From: Persicaria tinctoria
Lineage: Eukaryota > Streptophyta > Magnoliopsida > Caryophyllales > Polygonaceae
Reading direction: 5' to 3'
Assembly (NCBI GenBank): GCA_037127255.1
Contig: JBANSL010000017.1
Location: forward strand, 66,881,857 to 66,945,856
Length of the DNA stretch: 64,000 bases
In this document: one piece after another, positions 32,700 through 45,800 of the stretch
Position numbering within the stretch: position 1 is the stretch's first letter
Layout: each line of letters begins with the position of its first letter
Notes under the pieces: model-generated
Databases searched by the model: none
Seen by the model: only the letters and a program-made list of their open reading frames with translations
What the model was told of the DNA's origin: nothing
Position numbers and translations under genes: made by a program

Positions 32700-35600
32700 A
32701 GAGATAGATACTCCCTAACAAGAGACAGACAATAACGGTTTTGATTATCTAATTCAAAATATTTTTTTCTTTTTTCATTTGATAGTAGAAGATCCTTTTT
32801 TTTTCTTTTTTTATTGATATTTTTATTTTGATTGACATCTTCATTCAAATGAAAAAGAAGTGAATGAATTGGTATAAACCCTGGTTTCATTTTATATACA
32901 TTAAAAAATAACTCAAACTTTGGGAATAACCAAGGTATCGACTTCGATACAGGACAATTTAGTCTTTCTTCATTCATTCCCATCCAATCAAAAGGGTTTT
33001 TTTTTATTGGATGGGTTGATTTCTTTATCTTTATTAATTTTGAGATAAAAAAGACCTTTCGCATCCAAATATTTTCTATCTGGATTTTTTATATACATAA
33101 AATAATATTTTCTTATAAAATGAGTAATAGGGATACTCGCCCCCATATCAACAAATTTCGGTTTATATATGTTGTAATTATATGAGTCCTTCTTATCTTC
33201 ATAATAAATCAATTGATATGCTAAAAGATCATATCTATACATTTTTTGAAAATGATCGTTTTTATTTAGCAATAACGAAACCTTTTCCTCTCTTTCAGAT
33301 GAATCCCGTTTGATTAAATTTTGATTTTCAGCCCTACAATGTCGATTGACTCTATTTCGCCATTGTTGCGATACTAATTTAGACCATTTTTGCTCAGAGA
33401 AATCTTATGGATAATGACTCTTTAACCAATTTTTCCATTGATTCCTTCCAGAATTCTGAAGTTTATTATGCTTTAATTCGTAAGAAATTATTCCTTGTCT
33501 CCGAAAAGAATCTTTTATTTCATTCTTAAGAAATAAAAGATGCTCCGTCATATTGAAGGACAGATCTTAACTTATACAAGTTAATAACCTGGGTTTGTGA
33601 TAATTTGTAAAATACATAGGCTTGTGAAAAGAGGGATAATTTAAAAGAAACCCCTGACGTCTTCGTCTGAATCTTATGACTAATACGCGAAGGTGAAAGT
33701 TTTTTTTTTTGTATAGTTGAAAGACGCCCAATTATCTTTTTTCTCTTTTGTATCAATTTTTTTTGAATTTATGAAAAAGTTTGATAATGATTATGGGCCT
33801 ATAAAGACTATTAGTAAGACGATTAATGAAACATGGAAAGCTCTCTAGAAGGATATCCGTGTACATCCTTTCCATGATCCATTTTAAAAAATAATGTGAT
33901 GTGATTTACGGATTAATCGATCATTTCTTCTTTTGAATATCTGAAAAAAGATTTTTTAGTGATGCTAATTTTAGAGCACCATAACTTGTTTTGTTAGGAC
34001 TCATATTTCTCTTTAGAGTTCGAAATCCATTTGTCTTGTCTTTTGTAATTCTTTCTATTTGATTTCTTATTGTGCTTGTTCTATCAGTCAGATCTTTCAT
34101 TTTGATTTCTGTCAGTGAATAATTTATCCAATCCATAGATCGGGTTTGAATGATTTATGAATAATCTGATTATTTATTATAGAATCTTTTTTTATTTCAC
34201 TCGAATCCTCTCTCCATTTTTTTTGTTCTTCTGGGACCTTTAGAAACAAAAATTTGGTTCTTTATGAAACTTTTTAGAACTCAAAAACTCCATTTTCTAA
34301 TTGCTTATTGGAGTTTTTTCAAAGGGGGTCCAAAATAATAACTAAGCAAAATACCAAGTCCTACGAGAGGAGAACCAAAAGGACGGCCAGTTTCCAATCC
34401 CCAAGTCATTAAAAAAGCAGCAGGACTTTCCTGCTTTGCATTTCGATCCCTATGAGAAGGCCGTATCTTAGATCGGTGCCAAGGTTTCAAACGAAAAGGA
34501 AATCGTATCATTATTTGTATACCCTTTGTGGCCCAGTTTTGGGGGAAAATTCCGTTTCTTCGTGGTTCTAGTACAGTAGTACTAGCATACCATTATAGGT
34601 CCATATAGCATACACTTCTTTATTCATCTCCCTTATATATCCTGCTCCCACTCGGACTCTTGGTGTAATAAGAAACGGACAATATTTTTAGCTAGTATCA
34701 ACGAAGGTAATACAATAGATTGTCTAAGCCTCGACTGAATTGGTAAAATCAAAGCTCTTATTCCATGAGCATAAATAAGGATATCATAGAGGTCTGATAT
34801 TCTTTCTCGTGTCCTTTCTATTCGTTCCATTTCCGTCTGCCCGTCCCGCCCCTTTTCCATTTCATTGACTTCTTTTTGAATTTATTCGTAGCTTTTGTTT
34901 TCCTCTATGTACATTTTTATTTTATTTTTTCAACCTCTTTATTCTTTTTGCTACGCTTCCTTTTATACCCTTTCTAAAAATGTCTTGTATTAGGTCGTAA
35001 ATCTCAATTACTGATAATATGAATGGTTCGAAAAGAACATCCCAAGAAAATCCTACCTTGTCGAAAAAGTGGGGAATACAGATATAAGGGAAACATTTTC
35101 CCCGTAAGGGTTTTACCTCTTTGAACACGCATAGAACCTATGATTATGTCTCGACGAAAATCCGCTTCATAGGGATAATCTATGATATCCACTTCTTCTA
35201 TTTCATCAGGCTTCGTCATAGTTTTGATACTAGGGTCGACATTCTCTTCTTCCTCCGGACCCCGCGTAAAAAGAACTATACGTTTTGCTTTCCTCGAGCG
35301 AATTTGATGATCTACTATCCACTCTTCCCCCTCTTCCATTGTTGCAGTTTTTTTCGAGTTGTTCTACCTCGCTGAATAATTTGTATGACCATTGGGGGAC
35401 TTTTTTTTCTTTATTCCAATCGATTTTTTTCGAGTTGTTTTTTCCATGGGAGGAATTATGGATGTATCGCATATTGTTTGAATGATGGGATCAATTATGA
35501 CTCTTTCGATTAAAATTTTCAAAACTTTTTTCTGGATCTTCTGAATCAATTCGTCTTTGTTCCGGAAATAAAGAAATTCCTTTCAAATTGGATGTTGATT

Positions 35601-37430
35601 CTTCAGCAAATTCATCGATTAAAAAACTCAATTCTCTTGCTAATGCTTTTTTTTATCCAGTGTATATATTTTCTGTCCCAACTTCTCTTCCAATTTCTAG
35701 TCCGATTTCTGGACCAATTTCTCTTCCAATGTAGCTATTTTCCCTTCCAATTTATGGTAAAATTCCTCAAAATTATGAACATCAGGTTCCTTACCCTTAA
35801 AAAGAAGGATACTATGAACTTTATTGAGTTTATTTATAAAATTTGCCTCTATCGAATTTTTAACTGAAGTTTTATTTAGGATTGAAGGTAAATTTTTTTT
35901 AATTAATTATTCCACTATAGGATCTGTTTAAGAGAGGTTCATATATTTCAGGCAAGTATTCTTCTTTAGTTTGATTATTTCATAATCGAGTCTTTTTTTC
36001 GAGTACATCCAGATAAGAAGATCCTCTGTTTAGGGCTTCAATTCGATCTCTAAACTCGTTCCTTAGGTTCCTCCATTTTTTTCATTGGTATAAATACAAC
36101 AATAAGAATTATGCAGTTCATCATAGCAGAATTTATCCAGTTCATCACAAACGAATTTTTTTATTGTAAAAATAGAAAAATACATTTTTTGTCGTAACAT
36201 TTAAAAAAAAGCGGATAAACTGGATGGATATGTAAAAGAAATTCTTCGTTTTCCATCACTTTGACATATATAAAAAAATATTGTGACATTTCATTTCTTA
36301 CAGTATGTTCGAATCGAGAAATTTTTATATATCGCAATGGACGATTCCATCGTTTATAATCGAAAAGAAGATTCATAGCGGGTTTTTCAAACCAGAAGAG
36401 GTCTTTATCTTCTTCTTTTAAGCGAAAGTGGAATTCATCCTTTGTTTTGTCCTTTTCATTCACTCGGACCCTTTCCGTTTCATCGATTTTGTCCGGATCC
36501 TCCATTTCTTCAGAAAAGAGGAAGGAGAAGGATCTTCTTCGGTGAATCCCTCTTGTAATCTTGTTCCTATTTAGTCCCCTTTGTTTCGCAACTTGTTTCT
36601 ATTTCTACATCTCTTTCTTTCTCACTTTCCCCCCTTTCTGTCATTTTTGAGGTTTCTTTCAGTTTCTTACTAAAAATGGATGACAACATTCTGCCTAAAG
36701 AGTAGACATAACTAATAAATAAGAGAATACTAAAGATTCGATCCATAGAATCTATCAAGTCTAACACAAAGTACTTCAATTCTGACACAAGGTACTTCAA
36801 TTCTGACACAGAGGACTTGTACTTCTTATACCTCTTAGATCGAATAATTCCATTAAGGTACTTATTAGATCTAATAGATACATTAATAGATCGAATAAGT
36901 ACATTAAGAAGGTACGTATTAGATCGAATAATCGATCGAATATAAAAAATTTGCCATATCCAGACGAATATCAAGCCAACACATTTCATGAATAAAATGT
37001 GATCAATTAACAAACCAACAAAACTACTTGTTACAAATAACATGATGTTGCATTGAAACATATAAATGTTGACTAATCTGGCTAACATTGAACTTGGTAA
37101 AATGAAATGGTTGAATAATTGAAAAATGAGATTATTCAGAAATACACATTGAATGCTGAGATTACGCATTGAATTTTTTGGTAGTAGATCCATAATCAAA
37201 ATGATTGCTTCAGAAGAAATTAAACAAAATATAGGGTAGAGCTAGGAAAGTTATTGTATGAGGTCTACCCAATTCTAGATGCGGAGGCGTATAATAGATC
37301 GATATGAACATCATGAGTTATCCCATAATAAAACCGGTTGTTGCTGCTACCTTCTTCTCGGCTCCTTCTATTTCTTCCATAACCAAAGTTCAGAGAAGGA
37401 CGAGATAGGAGGGCCCTATGGAGAATGTGG
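32700..37430 (-). pseudogene. ycf1: Nuclear insertion of plastid DNA: ycf1 (TIC214)
   Basis: This 4.7-kb block is the plastid gene for the inner-envelope translocon protein Ycf1/Tic214, on the minus strand. N-terminal parts: TTGFIMGQ and [18 protein letters not shown] (about 37200-37340, in shifted frames), then [20 protein letters not shown] and [16 protein letters not shown] (36567-37199). Then [14 protein letters not shown] and [20 protein letters not shown] (36161-36505), IDYPYEADFRRDIIIGSMR (35004-35339), FGSPLVGLGILLSYYFGPPL (34305-34511), YYEDKKDSYNYNIYKPKFVD (32988-33272) and FDWMGMNEERLNCP (32654-33064). It stops short of the Ycf1 C-terminus and lacks the first few dozen codons. The order is colinear and length nearly unreduced, but there are many frame shifts, so it is not functional. 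It sits between the protease and GAG-pre-integrase regions of the Copia element. Confidence 0.93.
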
Positions 37431-37431
37431 A

Positions 37432-38600
37432 TTAGATATTTCCAAAAGTATGTTTCCCCCTCAATACAATCATGGCTTCTTTGCTCACCTTCAAACCGTT
37501 ATTGTCTTTCTTGTAACAAAACCCATTTGCATGTAATGTACCCAAGGAAATTAGATTCTTCTTGAGATCTAGAACATGACGTACATCAGTTAACGTCCGG
37601 ACTACGCCATCATGCATCCTGAGTTTGATCTTCCCGATTCCTAAAACATTATACAACTTATTATTTCACAATCGGATAGAACCAAAACTTCTTGGGTTGT
37701 ACATCTCGAACCGGTCTTTGTTTGAAGTCATATGAAACAAACAACTAATATCCAAGATCCATAAATCTGAATATCTTCCCGACATCACTGAGAATATATT
37801 TGAGTTTGCACTATCTGAATCTTCTTTCTGCAATACGTTCGGTGATTTCAAAGACGAATCATTCGTCTTTCCCTCATACTTCTTCTTTCGTATTGGACAA
37901 TCATGCCTAAAGTGACCTTCCTCCTTGGAAAAGTAACAAGTGAATGTCTTTTTCCCTTTAGACTTCGATATGGACTGTCTATTACCCTCATCTTGCTTCT
38001 CTTTCTTCCTCTCTGTTCCTCGGTTGCCTTTGACATACAACCCTTTTCTTTGGGAACCTTCGTTATTGGAATTTTGACCTCGCTCATGATAAGCAAGCAA
38101 CGTCGTATTCACCATATACAAGGTTATTGTCTCCTTTCCTGTTGTTAGTGCCGTCATAAAATGCTCAAGTGAAGAGGGTAGAGAACACAACAAGATCATG
38201 ACTTTGTCTTCATTATCAAGTTTTACATCTAGTCGGGATAAATGGTTAAAAATGTTGATGTGTTTTTCCAAGTTGGAGCCTTATGTCATCTTCAACTCGT
38301 ACAATCTTTGTTTTAGATACAATTTGCTGGCCATGGATTTTGACATATACATGTTCTCTAATTTCACCCAAATCTCCTACGAGGAATTGAGATTAATTAC
38401 ATGGTATATCACATCATCCGCTAGACAGAGTCGAATGATCGTTGTCACCTTTTCCCACATCTTCTCTCATTCTTCCTCTTTCACCTCCTCGGGCTTTGTC
38501 TCCTCCAACGCCTTTAACATTCCCTGCTGACTCAGCAGATCCTCCACTTGTTTTTGCCAAAGACCGAAATTTCCAATATCATCGTCTAACCCGACACTCT
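37432..38600 (-). pseudogene. Copia gag and protease remnant
   Basis: On the minus strand this carries a UBN2/gag region (LSRLDVKLDNEDKVMILLCS, then LPSSLEHFMTAL; 37666-38271) and a zinc knuckle CYFSKEEGHFRHDC (about 37902-37945; the family pattern is C-x2-C-x4-H-x4-C, and here the second Cys is Ser). The protease motif is degraded to WILDISCLFHM where D-S/T-G would be expected. A post-protease stretch follows (37432-37656, with VLDLKKNLISLGTL). Stops break the frame. The plastid insert begins at its 3' side. Confidence 0.85.
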
Positions 38601-38612
38601 GATACCAATTTT

Positions 38613-38975
38613 TGTGAATTTTTGCGTGTGAATATCGTTAAAGTGAAAGAGAATGAAAGAGAAATGAGACACAAAGGATGCTAGTGTTCTCGTAAGAACC
38701 GCGCAGAAAACCCTGTAGAGAAAAACATCTCTGCAGCTAGGGTTTCTTAGTATGATGTTTTATGGATCCAATAATTCCAACCCTACAAGCTTCGATTTAG
38801 AATAAAGAACTTCCTATAGATAACCCTAAAGATAAACCTAGATATAGATAAACCTGCCTTATCTAGAACCTATTGTAGATAAATCATACATAATAATTCT
38901 TGTATAGAAAAATATATAGCTTCTATAGATAAGCCTTTCTAAAGATAGCATCTAGATAATTAAATGTCTGATACA
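38613..38975 (-). repeat. 5' LTR of the Copia element
   Basis: On the minus strand it runs from TGTATCAGAC to TTCACA and is followed after four bases by the primer-binding site. It is homologous throughout to the LTR at 29603-29941. Confidence 0.8.
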
Positions 38976-39089
38976 ACAAAAACAATTTTTTTTATTATTA
39001 TAAAAGGGAAAAAGTGCATTGTGGTCGTGGACTAAACTTATAAAATAAAAAAACTAATCTTTATCTGTTTAAAAAAACTTGTAAAATTA

Positions 39090-39908
39090 AAAGATGACTT
39101 TTGTAAAGGACTGATCTAACAAGTGAGAAATGGAAAACGATCAAGTTTTGGATTGATAGATGGGTTGAAGATGATCCGCTATTAGGAAAACATATAACAT
39201 ATATAACTGAGGCTGAGCAAGACAAGGTAGATAAGTTTATGAAAAACAAATCTTGATGGATTGAAACTAGAGTATTACTAGTAGATTTGGTTAACAAAAT
39301 TTTAAATATTCACATCACCAACAAATTAAGGAATAGATGTCCCTCGTAGTTGTGAGATGTGCAACCATGTACTCACCAGAAGATTCATTCCACCTTTTCT
39401 TGAAATGCAACGTACCATATGTTAAGACTTTTTATAAAAATTGACTCTAGGATTTTGAGGATAATATAAAACACAAATACTAACAACAAAAAGCTTAAAG
39501 AGATGATACATAGAATCTTCAACAAAACCAACAAGAAACAAAGAGCAGACTTAGCCACGACATGGTGGTATGGACTTGCAGGAACAAGAGAATATTTGAA
39601 AACAATCACAATGTAAACATCATAAAAATGGAATACCACACAAAACAACAATGGCAAAATTGAAAACTAACAAAAAGCCAGTTTGAGGACGGTGATTTGG
39701 GAACCCAAAAGACACTGAAATCGATTAGACATAGGAAAAAGAAAAATATCAAGTTGCACAAACTACCTGATGGAAATTGCAAAATTAATTTTGATGCCTC
39801 TAAACTTGCTTCTGGTGAAACCTTTGCAGGTTTTATCGTTAGAGTCCATCTTAGAAATGTCCTAGCAAGCGACAATTTACAATGTGGTTTTTCCTCTATG
39901 GTTGTCGT
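39090..39908 (+). pseudogene. LINE 3' part: zinc-binding RT region and start of RNase H
   Basis: Plus-strand remnants of an L1-type LINE. FWIDRWVEDDPLLGKH (about 39150-39200) is the zf-RVT region. A cysteine-rich block with CEMCNH follows near 39350. KLPDGNCKINFDASKLASGE (39755-39820) starts the RNase H-like domain and continues VHLRNVLASDNLQCGFSS. Stops and shifts are present upstream. The RNase H frame is cut at 39908 by the solo LTR and resumes at 42155/42160. Confidence 0.8.
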
Positions 39909-42154
39909 TGTAAAGAACGGAATTCGAGTTTCTAAAAAGGGAAAGTTTCGGAAAACCGTCCTCGAACAAATTCTATTTTTAGAAGTGTTGCAAACATATT
40001 CCGACATGTTTTAAGATTTAATTTGATGGATTTTAAATCCTAGTTGCTTGATTTCGATTTCGGGAATTCGGGTGTCTTTGGAAATTAATTTGGGAATGGG
40101 GTCGGATTTTTGGAATGTCGGATTTTGGGATGGGGTGTCGGGATTTAAGGTCGGAAGAGCCCTCATAGCAAGGTTTTGTCGAATCAAAGCCAAAATATTC
40201 CCTTCCTCCAAGATTCCAAGGAGCCTCTAAGAGGCTAGGTAATCCCTCTTTTGCTCTCACTTCTAGTCCTTGTTTGAGGTCTTTTGTGTGTCTATAGGAG
40301 TTTTTTTTTTTGTGTTATTTGGATGTTATTTTGAGTTATAAATGTTTTAAAACAAGTTTGAACGAAAACGGATTAAGAACAAGCATGAACGAGCAAAAGT
40401 GAACAAGGTAGGGTTCGAGTCTCGCAGCGACGAAACAATGGTAGTCGCGGCGAGAATGAACACAATGATTCAGGGGCTGAAGACAACCTTTCGCGGCCGC
40501 GACCGCGGGTCTCATGACCGCGAGTCCCGTGTCTCGCGGCCAGCGAAGATTGCCTTCTCGCGTCAGAGACGGAGAACATCTCGCGGCCGCGACCGGCCCT
40601 CTCGCGACCGCGAGATGTCCTAGTGACTTGGCCGAGTCACGCCTTGCCTCCTTTGGGTCCCTTGTTGGTTTTTGACCTGATTCCTTTCGAATATGCCTTA
40701 GTTGATGAATGATGTCAGAACACGGGATCTTGGGATATTGTTTTATTATTAAATAATTATGGGGTTTTGACGGAGTTCGAATTATCGGTTTATGCTTGGA
40801 AAATGTATTGAAGGATTTCATTTTCTTGTCGGGGTTCTTTAACTTGGTTTTATGATCGAGTTTGGTTTTGGAAATGATGTTGGTTTTGAAGGAGTTGAAA
40901 ATATTGTTGGTAAGATTTATCGATGGTTTTGATTGGAAGAAAATGGTTTTGGTTGATCTTATTGGAAAGGTTTGGGAAAATGGTTTTACCACCAATTGGT
41001 TTTGAGGATGTTGAGAACTTGGGTTTGTGTGTATGAATATTAGCCCAGTGCCTTATGGCAATGGCTTGATGATAGGTGTGTATTGCGTTTGGATTGCTTT
41101 GGACTTGCATTTGGGCCCTTGCTTGTGTTATCTTGCTGTTCTGCATCTTCAGGTAAGTATCCTACGGGACTTACTCAGTAACCTGGACCTCCTGCCTGAT
41201 GTGTCATGTGATGTGTAGTTTTGTTGCATATTAAAGCATGCCATGTAGTATCATGCTAGGATTGCATTGAACTGAGCATGTGGTTACTATGTGTGTTTGA
41301 AACAGAACGGTCCTTATCTGTGATACTCCTAGAGTCTTTTCTAGGGTCATAGGGTAGCCCAGCCTCATCGGGTTTGCCCTGAGTCAATCGAGTCGATATG
41401 AGTATGATTTGATGGCCTAGCACCACCAGGCAAGCGATGTTATGATGATGTGATTTGATGAGTTATGATGTGATGAGTTGTGATGTTGAGCATGCTATGG
41501 TTCTGTGGTCCGTGTACCACCACGACGAAATGGGGTACCGTACTGGCCAGTTCCACTCATGAAAAAGGGGGTGGAGTAGGAGAGGGATATGCCACTTGGC
41601 ATTGTCTTGGGCCCTTTACAACTTTCTGTATATTATTATAATTGTTGAAGCATGCTTATGTGATTTAAATCCTGTATTGCATTAGATCATCCTTTATTTA
41701 GGTATAGGCATGTTATATGGCCTCAGCGCGGTCAGAGGACCCATAGGCTATTACCGGGCCTAACTTTGTGGAGAGTGTTAGGTACCTATCCTTGCTTGTT
41801 CTTTGCTTATGTGACGGGAAATCCTTTGGCGAATCGAAGAATCTGGCTAACCTCCTAACTTGGTAAAATTGTAATCATTCATATTATGTTTTGGTTTTGA
41901 TCCGGCTCTGCCGTGACGCTTTGTATCTTAGCTTTGCTTCCGCTTCCCTTTTGTTTGAATTGAATTTCGCGACATCGTCTTAGGACAGGTTAAGGGTACC
42001 CAACGACCCTCCGAGATTTTAGGGTTCGAAATCCCTCTTTCCGCTGACCTTGAAAATGAGTTTGAAACATCGACCCATACCTGGATTGCAAGATCCGAAC
42101 AAGGGGTTTCATCCTTGAAACGTGACCCGGAAATCATAATTCTGGGCCGTTACA
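39909..42154 (-). mobile_element. Solo LTR, 2.25 kb, with 5-bp TSD, inside the LINE
   Basis: The element starts TGTAAAGAACGG and ends GGGCCGTTACA on the plus strand. It is flanked by GTCGT on both sides (39904-39908 and 42155-42159). Removing it and one GTCGT copy rejoins the LINE RNase H domain in frame. The minus-strand start TGTAACGGCCCAG is typical of plant Gypsy LTRs, so minus orientation is inferred. It contains a GC-rich island (about 40490-40620, rich in CGCGGCCGCGACC-type words) and no coding domain. The 219-residue minus-strand open frame at 40336-40995 has no recognisable family. The LTR is unusually long for a solo LTR but within the Gypsy range. Confidence 0.8.
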
Positions 42155-42550
42155 GTCGTCGAGGCTCTAGCCCTTCACTTGGCATTCGCAAGGCTATCAA
42201 TCTTAGAGTGACAAGGGTGTCAATTGAAAGAGACTGCTTGGTGGTTATCAAGAACTTGCTAAAAGATTGTTGGGGTTTTGGCATCCACCCTGGGTAATCA
42301 AGCTCCTCATCTCTAATTATATGTGTCGTCTCCGACGCTTCAAGGTAGTGCATGTCATGCAAGCTTTTTGTGAAGTCAACAAAGTGGCGGATCAAATTGC
42401 ATTCTTTTTCACATGACCAATTGCAACAACCTCATTTATGATACCATCCTACTAGATCTTATTGGTAAGGATGTTATTGATTGACAGTCTAGTAAGATCT
42501 TATCACCTCTAAACATTTTCCTTATAAACAAAAAAGGAGGGACTTGCATT
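42155..42550 (+). pseudogene. LINE 3' part: end of RNase H and 3' tail
   Basis: It resumes the RNase H-like domain with EALALHLGIRKAINL-type sequence (approximately; Ser replaces Glu in one frame), ERDCLVVIKNLLKD, then a shifted frame with EVNKVADQIAF near 42370-42405. Then follows a 3' tail without coding sequence. Continuity with 39090-39908 is shown by the reconstructed target site. Confidence 0.78.
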
Positions 42551-42569
42551 ATTTCCTTTTCATTTCACA

Positions 42570-42850
42570 TTTTGGCTCTAATAGGGTGGCTTAATGGTGA
42601 GGATGGGGTTAATGGGAGGTCTCGAGATTGATTCCTGCCCCCGCTCCTGCTTCTTACCACTGGGTCTAACCGGTTGACACAAGTCAATTTACTTGGTGCA
42701 TGGATCTTGCCTGCTGGGTTATGTGCCCAAGGTTTAGCACCAACAAGTGGGTTACCCTCGTTTCTTAAAGTTGAGGAGGTGGTCTGGTGGTCTAAAGACA
42801 CTCGTGAGAGCAAGTCATTTAGGTTCGATTCCCTCTCATGTTCAATTTTA
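42570..42850 (+). mobile_element. SINE-like composite with two tRNA-like heads
   Basis: GGTGGCTTAATGGTGAGG (A-box-like) and GGTCTCGAGATTGATTCC (B-box-like) at 42578-42640 resemble the tRNA-related head of plant Au-type SINEs. A second pair, GGTGGTCTAAAGACACTCG and AGGTTCGATTCCC, occurs at about 42780-42835. No poly-A tail or duplication could be assigned. They are not tRNA genes: no cloverleaf or anticodon stem closes. Confidence 0.5.
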
Positions 42851-45800
42851 TTGATCACCTCTCTAGGCTTTTCAATACGCCAAAGGAGATCAAGAAGTAC
42901 AAGAGGATCATTTCTTCAGACATGTTTGTTTATGATCTGCTAGCTGTTAATCTCGAACAAGTTGGTCATTGGTTGTGTGACATGTGTCTGCGTAACCACA
43001 CAGTTAGGATGGCATGCAAGCATTAGGGTATAGGAATCACTATCGGCGGGCCGAGGTGTGGTGGTATTGGCGATTCATTTGTCATCCATGGTATTCCTAG
43101 ACCATCTGGTTCTCCATGTTTGTTGGCTTATAATTGTCAGGACTCTATGGATATTCATAATGTTGATATAGCTAGTCGAGGGAATCAATTTTTGATGAGC
43201 ATTTGTTTGAGCATTTCCTTGAGAAAAGGTTTGACTTCCAAAAGCATCTCTTACAAGCTCCGTCTTTAGTTTGGGAGGGTGTATCTTGAAGCTCTTTCGA
43301 GGGTCATTGCTCAACCACTGAATATTTCTTGTTGGGTGCAATTGTTGTTCTCTCGACATGTGTTCTGAATGCGGCTGCTCTGAGAAATCATTTGAAAGAC
43401 ATGTCTAATAGACGGACGAGAGATTAGGTTGCGTCTGTGGATGCTGCCTTGGCATTGTGTAAAGATCCAGGAAGTGTGCAATCTCTGGTTTAGGATATCC
43501 TCACTCCCTCTACTTCTTACGACTTTGGTTTGTTAAAGAAGAAAAAAAGATGTCTCAATTTGAGTTGATTGTGGTTCAGTGCAAGCGCAAATTGGGAGAT
43601 CGTCATTATGCTGCTGCTATTAGGGTTCTCACTTCCTTGAGGGTTTCCCCTTTCAACGATGACACAGTTGTTGAGATTCTTGATAAACATCCAATTTCTC
43701 CCCAAACGGTTGTTTCATGTGATCCTTCCTCGGTGCCTGCATTGTTGGTTAGTAAAGAGTTAGTCCTCAATAGGATCAGGAGTTCCCCCAAGGGTACTTT
43801 TTTTGGGGGGAATGGGCTTTGAGCACAACATTTCATTGATATTTTGAGTGGAGCTTGTGACAACATTGCCAGTGAGCTTCTTGTAGCCATCACGAGTGTT
43901 ATTAACCTTAATTTCTCTGTTGGGTTCCTGTCCTTAGGTACTTGCAGAATTTGTTGCGAGCACTTCCCTGATGCCGTTGTTGAAACTGAGTGGGGGTGTT
44001 CGCCCTATTGGTCGATATCTTCTATTTGGAGGAGGTTGGTTTCCAAATCGGCCGCTTCAATCATCATCAAGAAACTTAACAATTATTTAGACATACACCA
44101 GTTTGGATGGGTGTGTCCGGGGGGGGGGGGGGGGGAGGGTGAAGCTATCCATCACTTGGCTAACGGGCTTCTGTTAGATAAGAGTATGGATAGTGGCATG
44201 TCCTTACTTCTTGTGGACTTTTCTAACGCTTTTAATCTCGTCGATAGAAGCAGTTTGATTCATGAAGTGTGTATCCGTTGCCCCTCCATTGCTCAATGGG
44301 TTGAATTCTACTATGCCCAACCCCCTCGTCTTTATTGGTAAGATATTCCTCTGCGCTCTTGTCAAGGCGTTCAACAGGGTGATCCTATACGTCCGCTTTA
44401 TTTTACTCTAGTTTTGCCTCTGCCTGTCACCAAAAATTAATACCTTGTGTGATCTTGATATCAACGCTTGATATCTAGATGACGGTACCCTGTCAGGTGA
44501 CACCAGTGGGGTTGCAAAAGCTCTTGTGATTGTGGTTACAGAGGGTTCGAAGTTGGGGCTATTAATTAATATTGAGAAAATTGAATTGTTTTGGTCGACT
44601 GAAGACCCGAGGAGTTTTGAAGTTGGTTTGTTTCCGTCTGACATTTCTAGACCCAAATTGGTATGAAATTGTTAGGCGGACCCACCAGCAACAGCGGTAC
44701 ATTATGCAGTAGCTTGGTTATGAAAAGGGTTGAAAAGTCAATAGAGGTTTTAAAGGTTATGAGGAAGCTAGAGGATCCCCAGTTTGAACGGATTTTTCTA
44801 AGGAATTGTATAGGGATCTCAAAATTGATGAGATTCGAGCCTCCATTGAGCATGTTATTACTACGAGGGGCTTTGGGTTTGGTCCATGGCAATGACATCA
44901 GATCACTCTTCCGTTAAAACTTGGTGGTTTTGGTTTGCTCACGGCGCATGAAGTTAGTCATTTTGCTTTCATCGCATCTCGTCTCCAAATGGATGAACTT
45001 CAAGCATCCATTCTGAGTAATTTAGTGCCATTACCATCTAGACGTCCTGACATTGGCTTGACAATGTTTCACTCAATCCATCTTAAGGTATGTCACTTGT
45101 GCTGGTTCGGATATTAATGACTTGTTTGTATCTTCCGCCCCCAAAAAAATTCATGTTAGTATTGGCGGATCGATACTTCAAGTTCATTGATGACACCTTA
45201 GTGTCCACACTCAATCCAACGACAAGACAGTTACATATTTGCAAGCGAGGAGATGGGAAAGAGCAAATGATTTTTTTGTTGACTACACCCATTGATGGCC
45301 TTGCTCAAACCATGCCATCCCAATAGTTTCATATTGTCCTCCAATACCATCTCTCGATCCTCGTGTTTAATGGCTATCCGACTTAGCTCAGTTGTGAGCT
45401 TGACATGATAAACCAATTTGGAGATCATGCTCTACATTGCAGTCGTGGCATTGTGGCTAAACACTGACAGAACATATATGGTCCGAGATGTTTTGGCGGA
45501 CATCTGTTGCAAAGCAAGCATCACAATTTAGAAAGAAGTACATACAAGTATGAGCAGCAACGATGGTGTTGAGGTGATGCCAGATGACTGTTGGTTTATG
45601 GGTGGGACAAGGTTAGAGACTGATAATGCATATTTTATATGGTCATTTATAGGTGGTCTTAGGTGCATTAAGTATCCATATTGCATGTTTAATAAGCTTA
45701 TTCACATCCTTGATCATTTGGTATTTGTAGTTTGGAATCTATTGGTTTTTAGTGTTTATTTGTAGATCTTATGTTCCGGACTCGAAAGGTGGAGAAAGCA

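Larger units (their letters stand above)
29603..38975 (-). mobile_element. Ty1/Copia retrotransposon (minus), interrupted by plastid DNA
   Basis: Two related LTRs (29603-29941 and 38613-38975) bracket gag and pol remnants in minus orientation. The primer-binding site, TTGGTATCAGAG on the minus strand (about 38598-38609), lies just inside the right-hand (5') LTR. Domain order on the minus strand is gag, zinc knuckle, protease, [plastid insert 32700-37430], GAG-pre-integrase, integrase, RT with YVDD, RNase H, which is Copia order. Without the insert the element is about 4.6 kb, a normal size. No 5-bp target duplication is visible at the outer ends, so one end may be eroded or recombined. Confidence 0.85.

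Noticed and set aside
32988..36505. Several long frames that might be nuclear genes for membrane proteins
   Set aside because: They are pieces of plastid ycf1 with frame shifts between them, inside a Copia element.
40336..40995. 219-codon minus-strand frame
   Set aside because: Lies wholly within a solo LTR flanked by GTCGT duplications; composition only, no domain.
42570..42850. tRNA genes suggested by A-box and B-box motifs
   Set aside because: No acceptor or anticodon stem can be closed; better explained as SINE heads.
44117..44136. Poly-G run as a regulatory or G-quadruplex element
   Set aside because: A homopolymer expansion inside a dead RT gene where the family has PGG; most simply slippage or sequencing noise.
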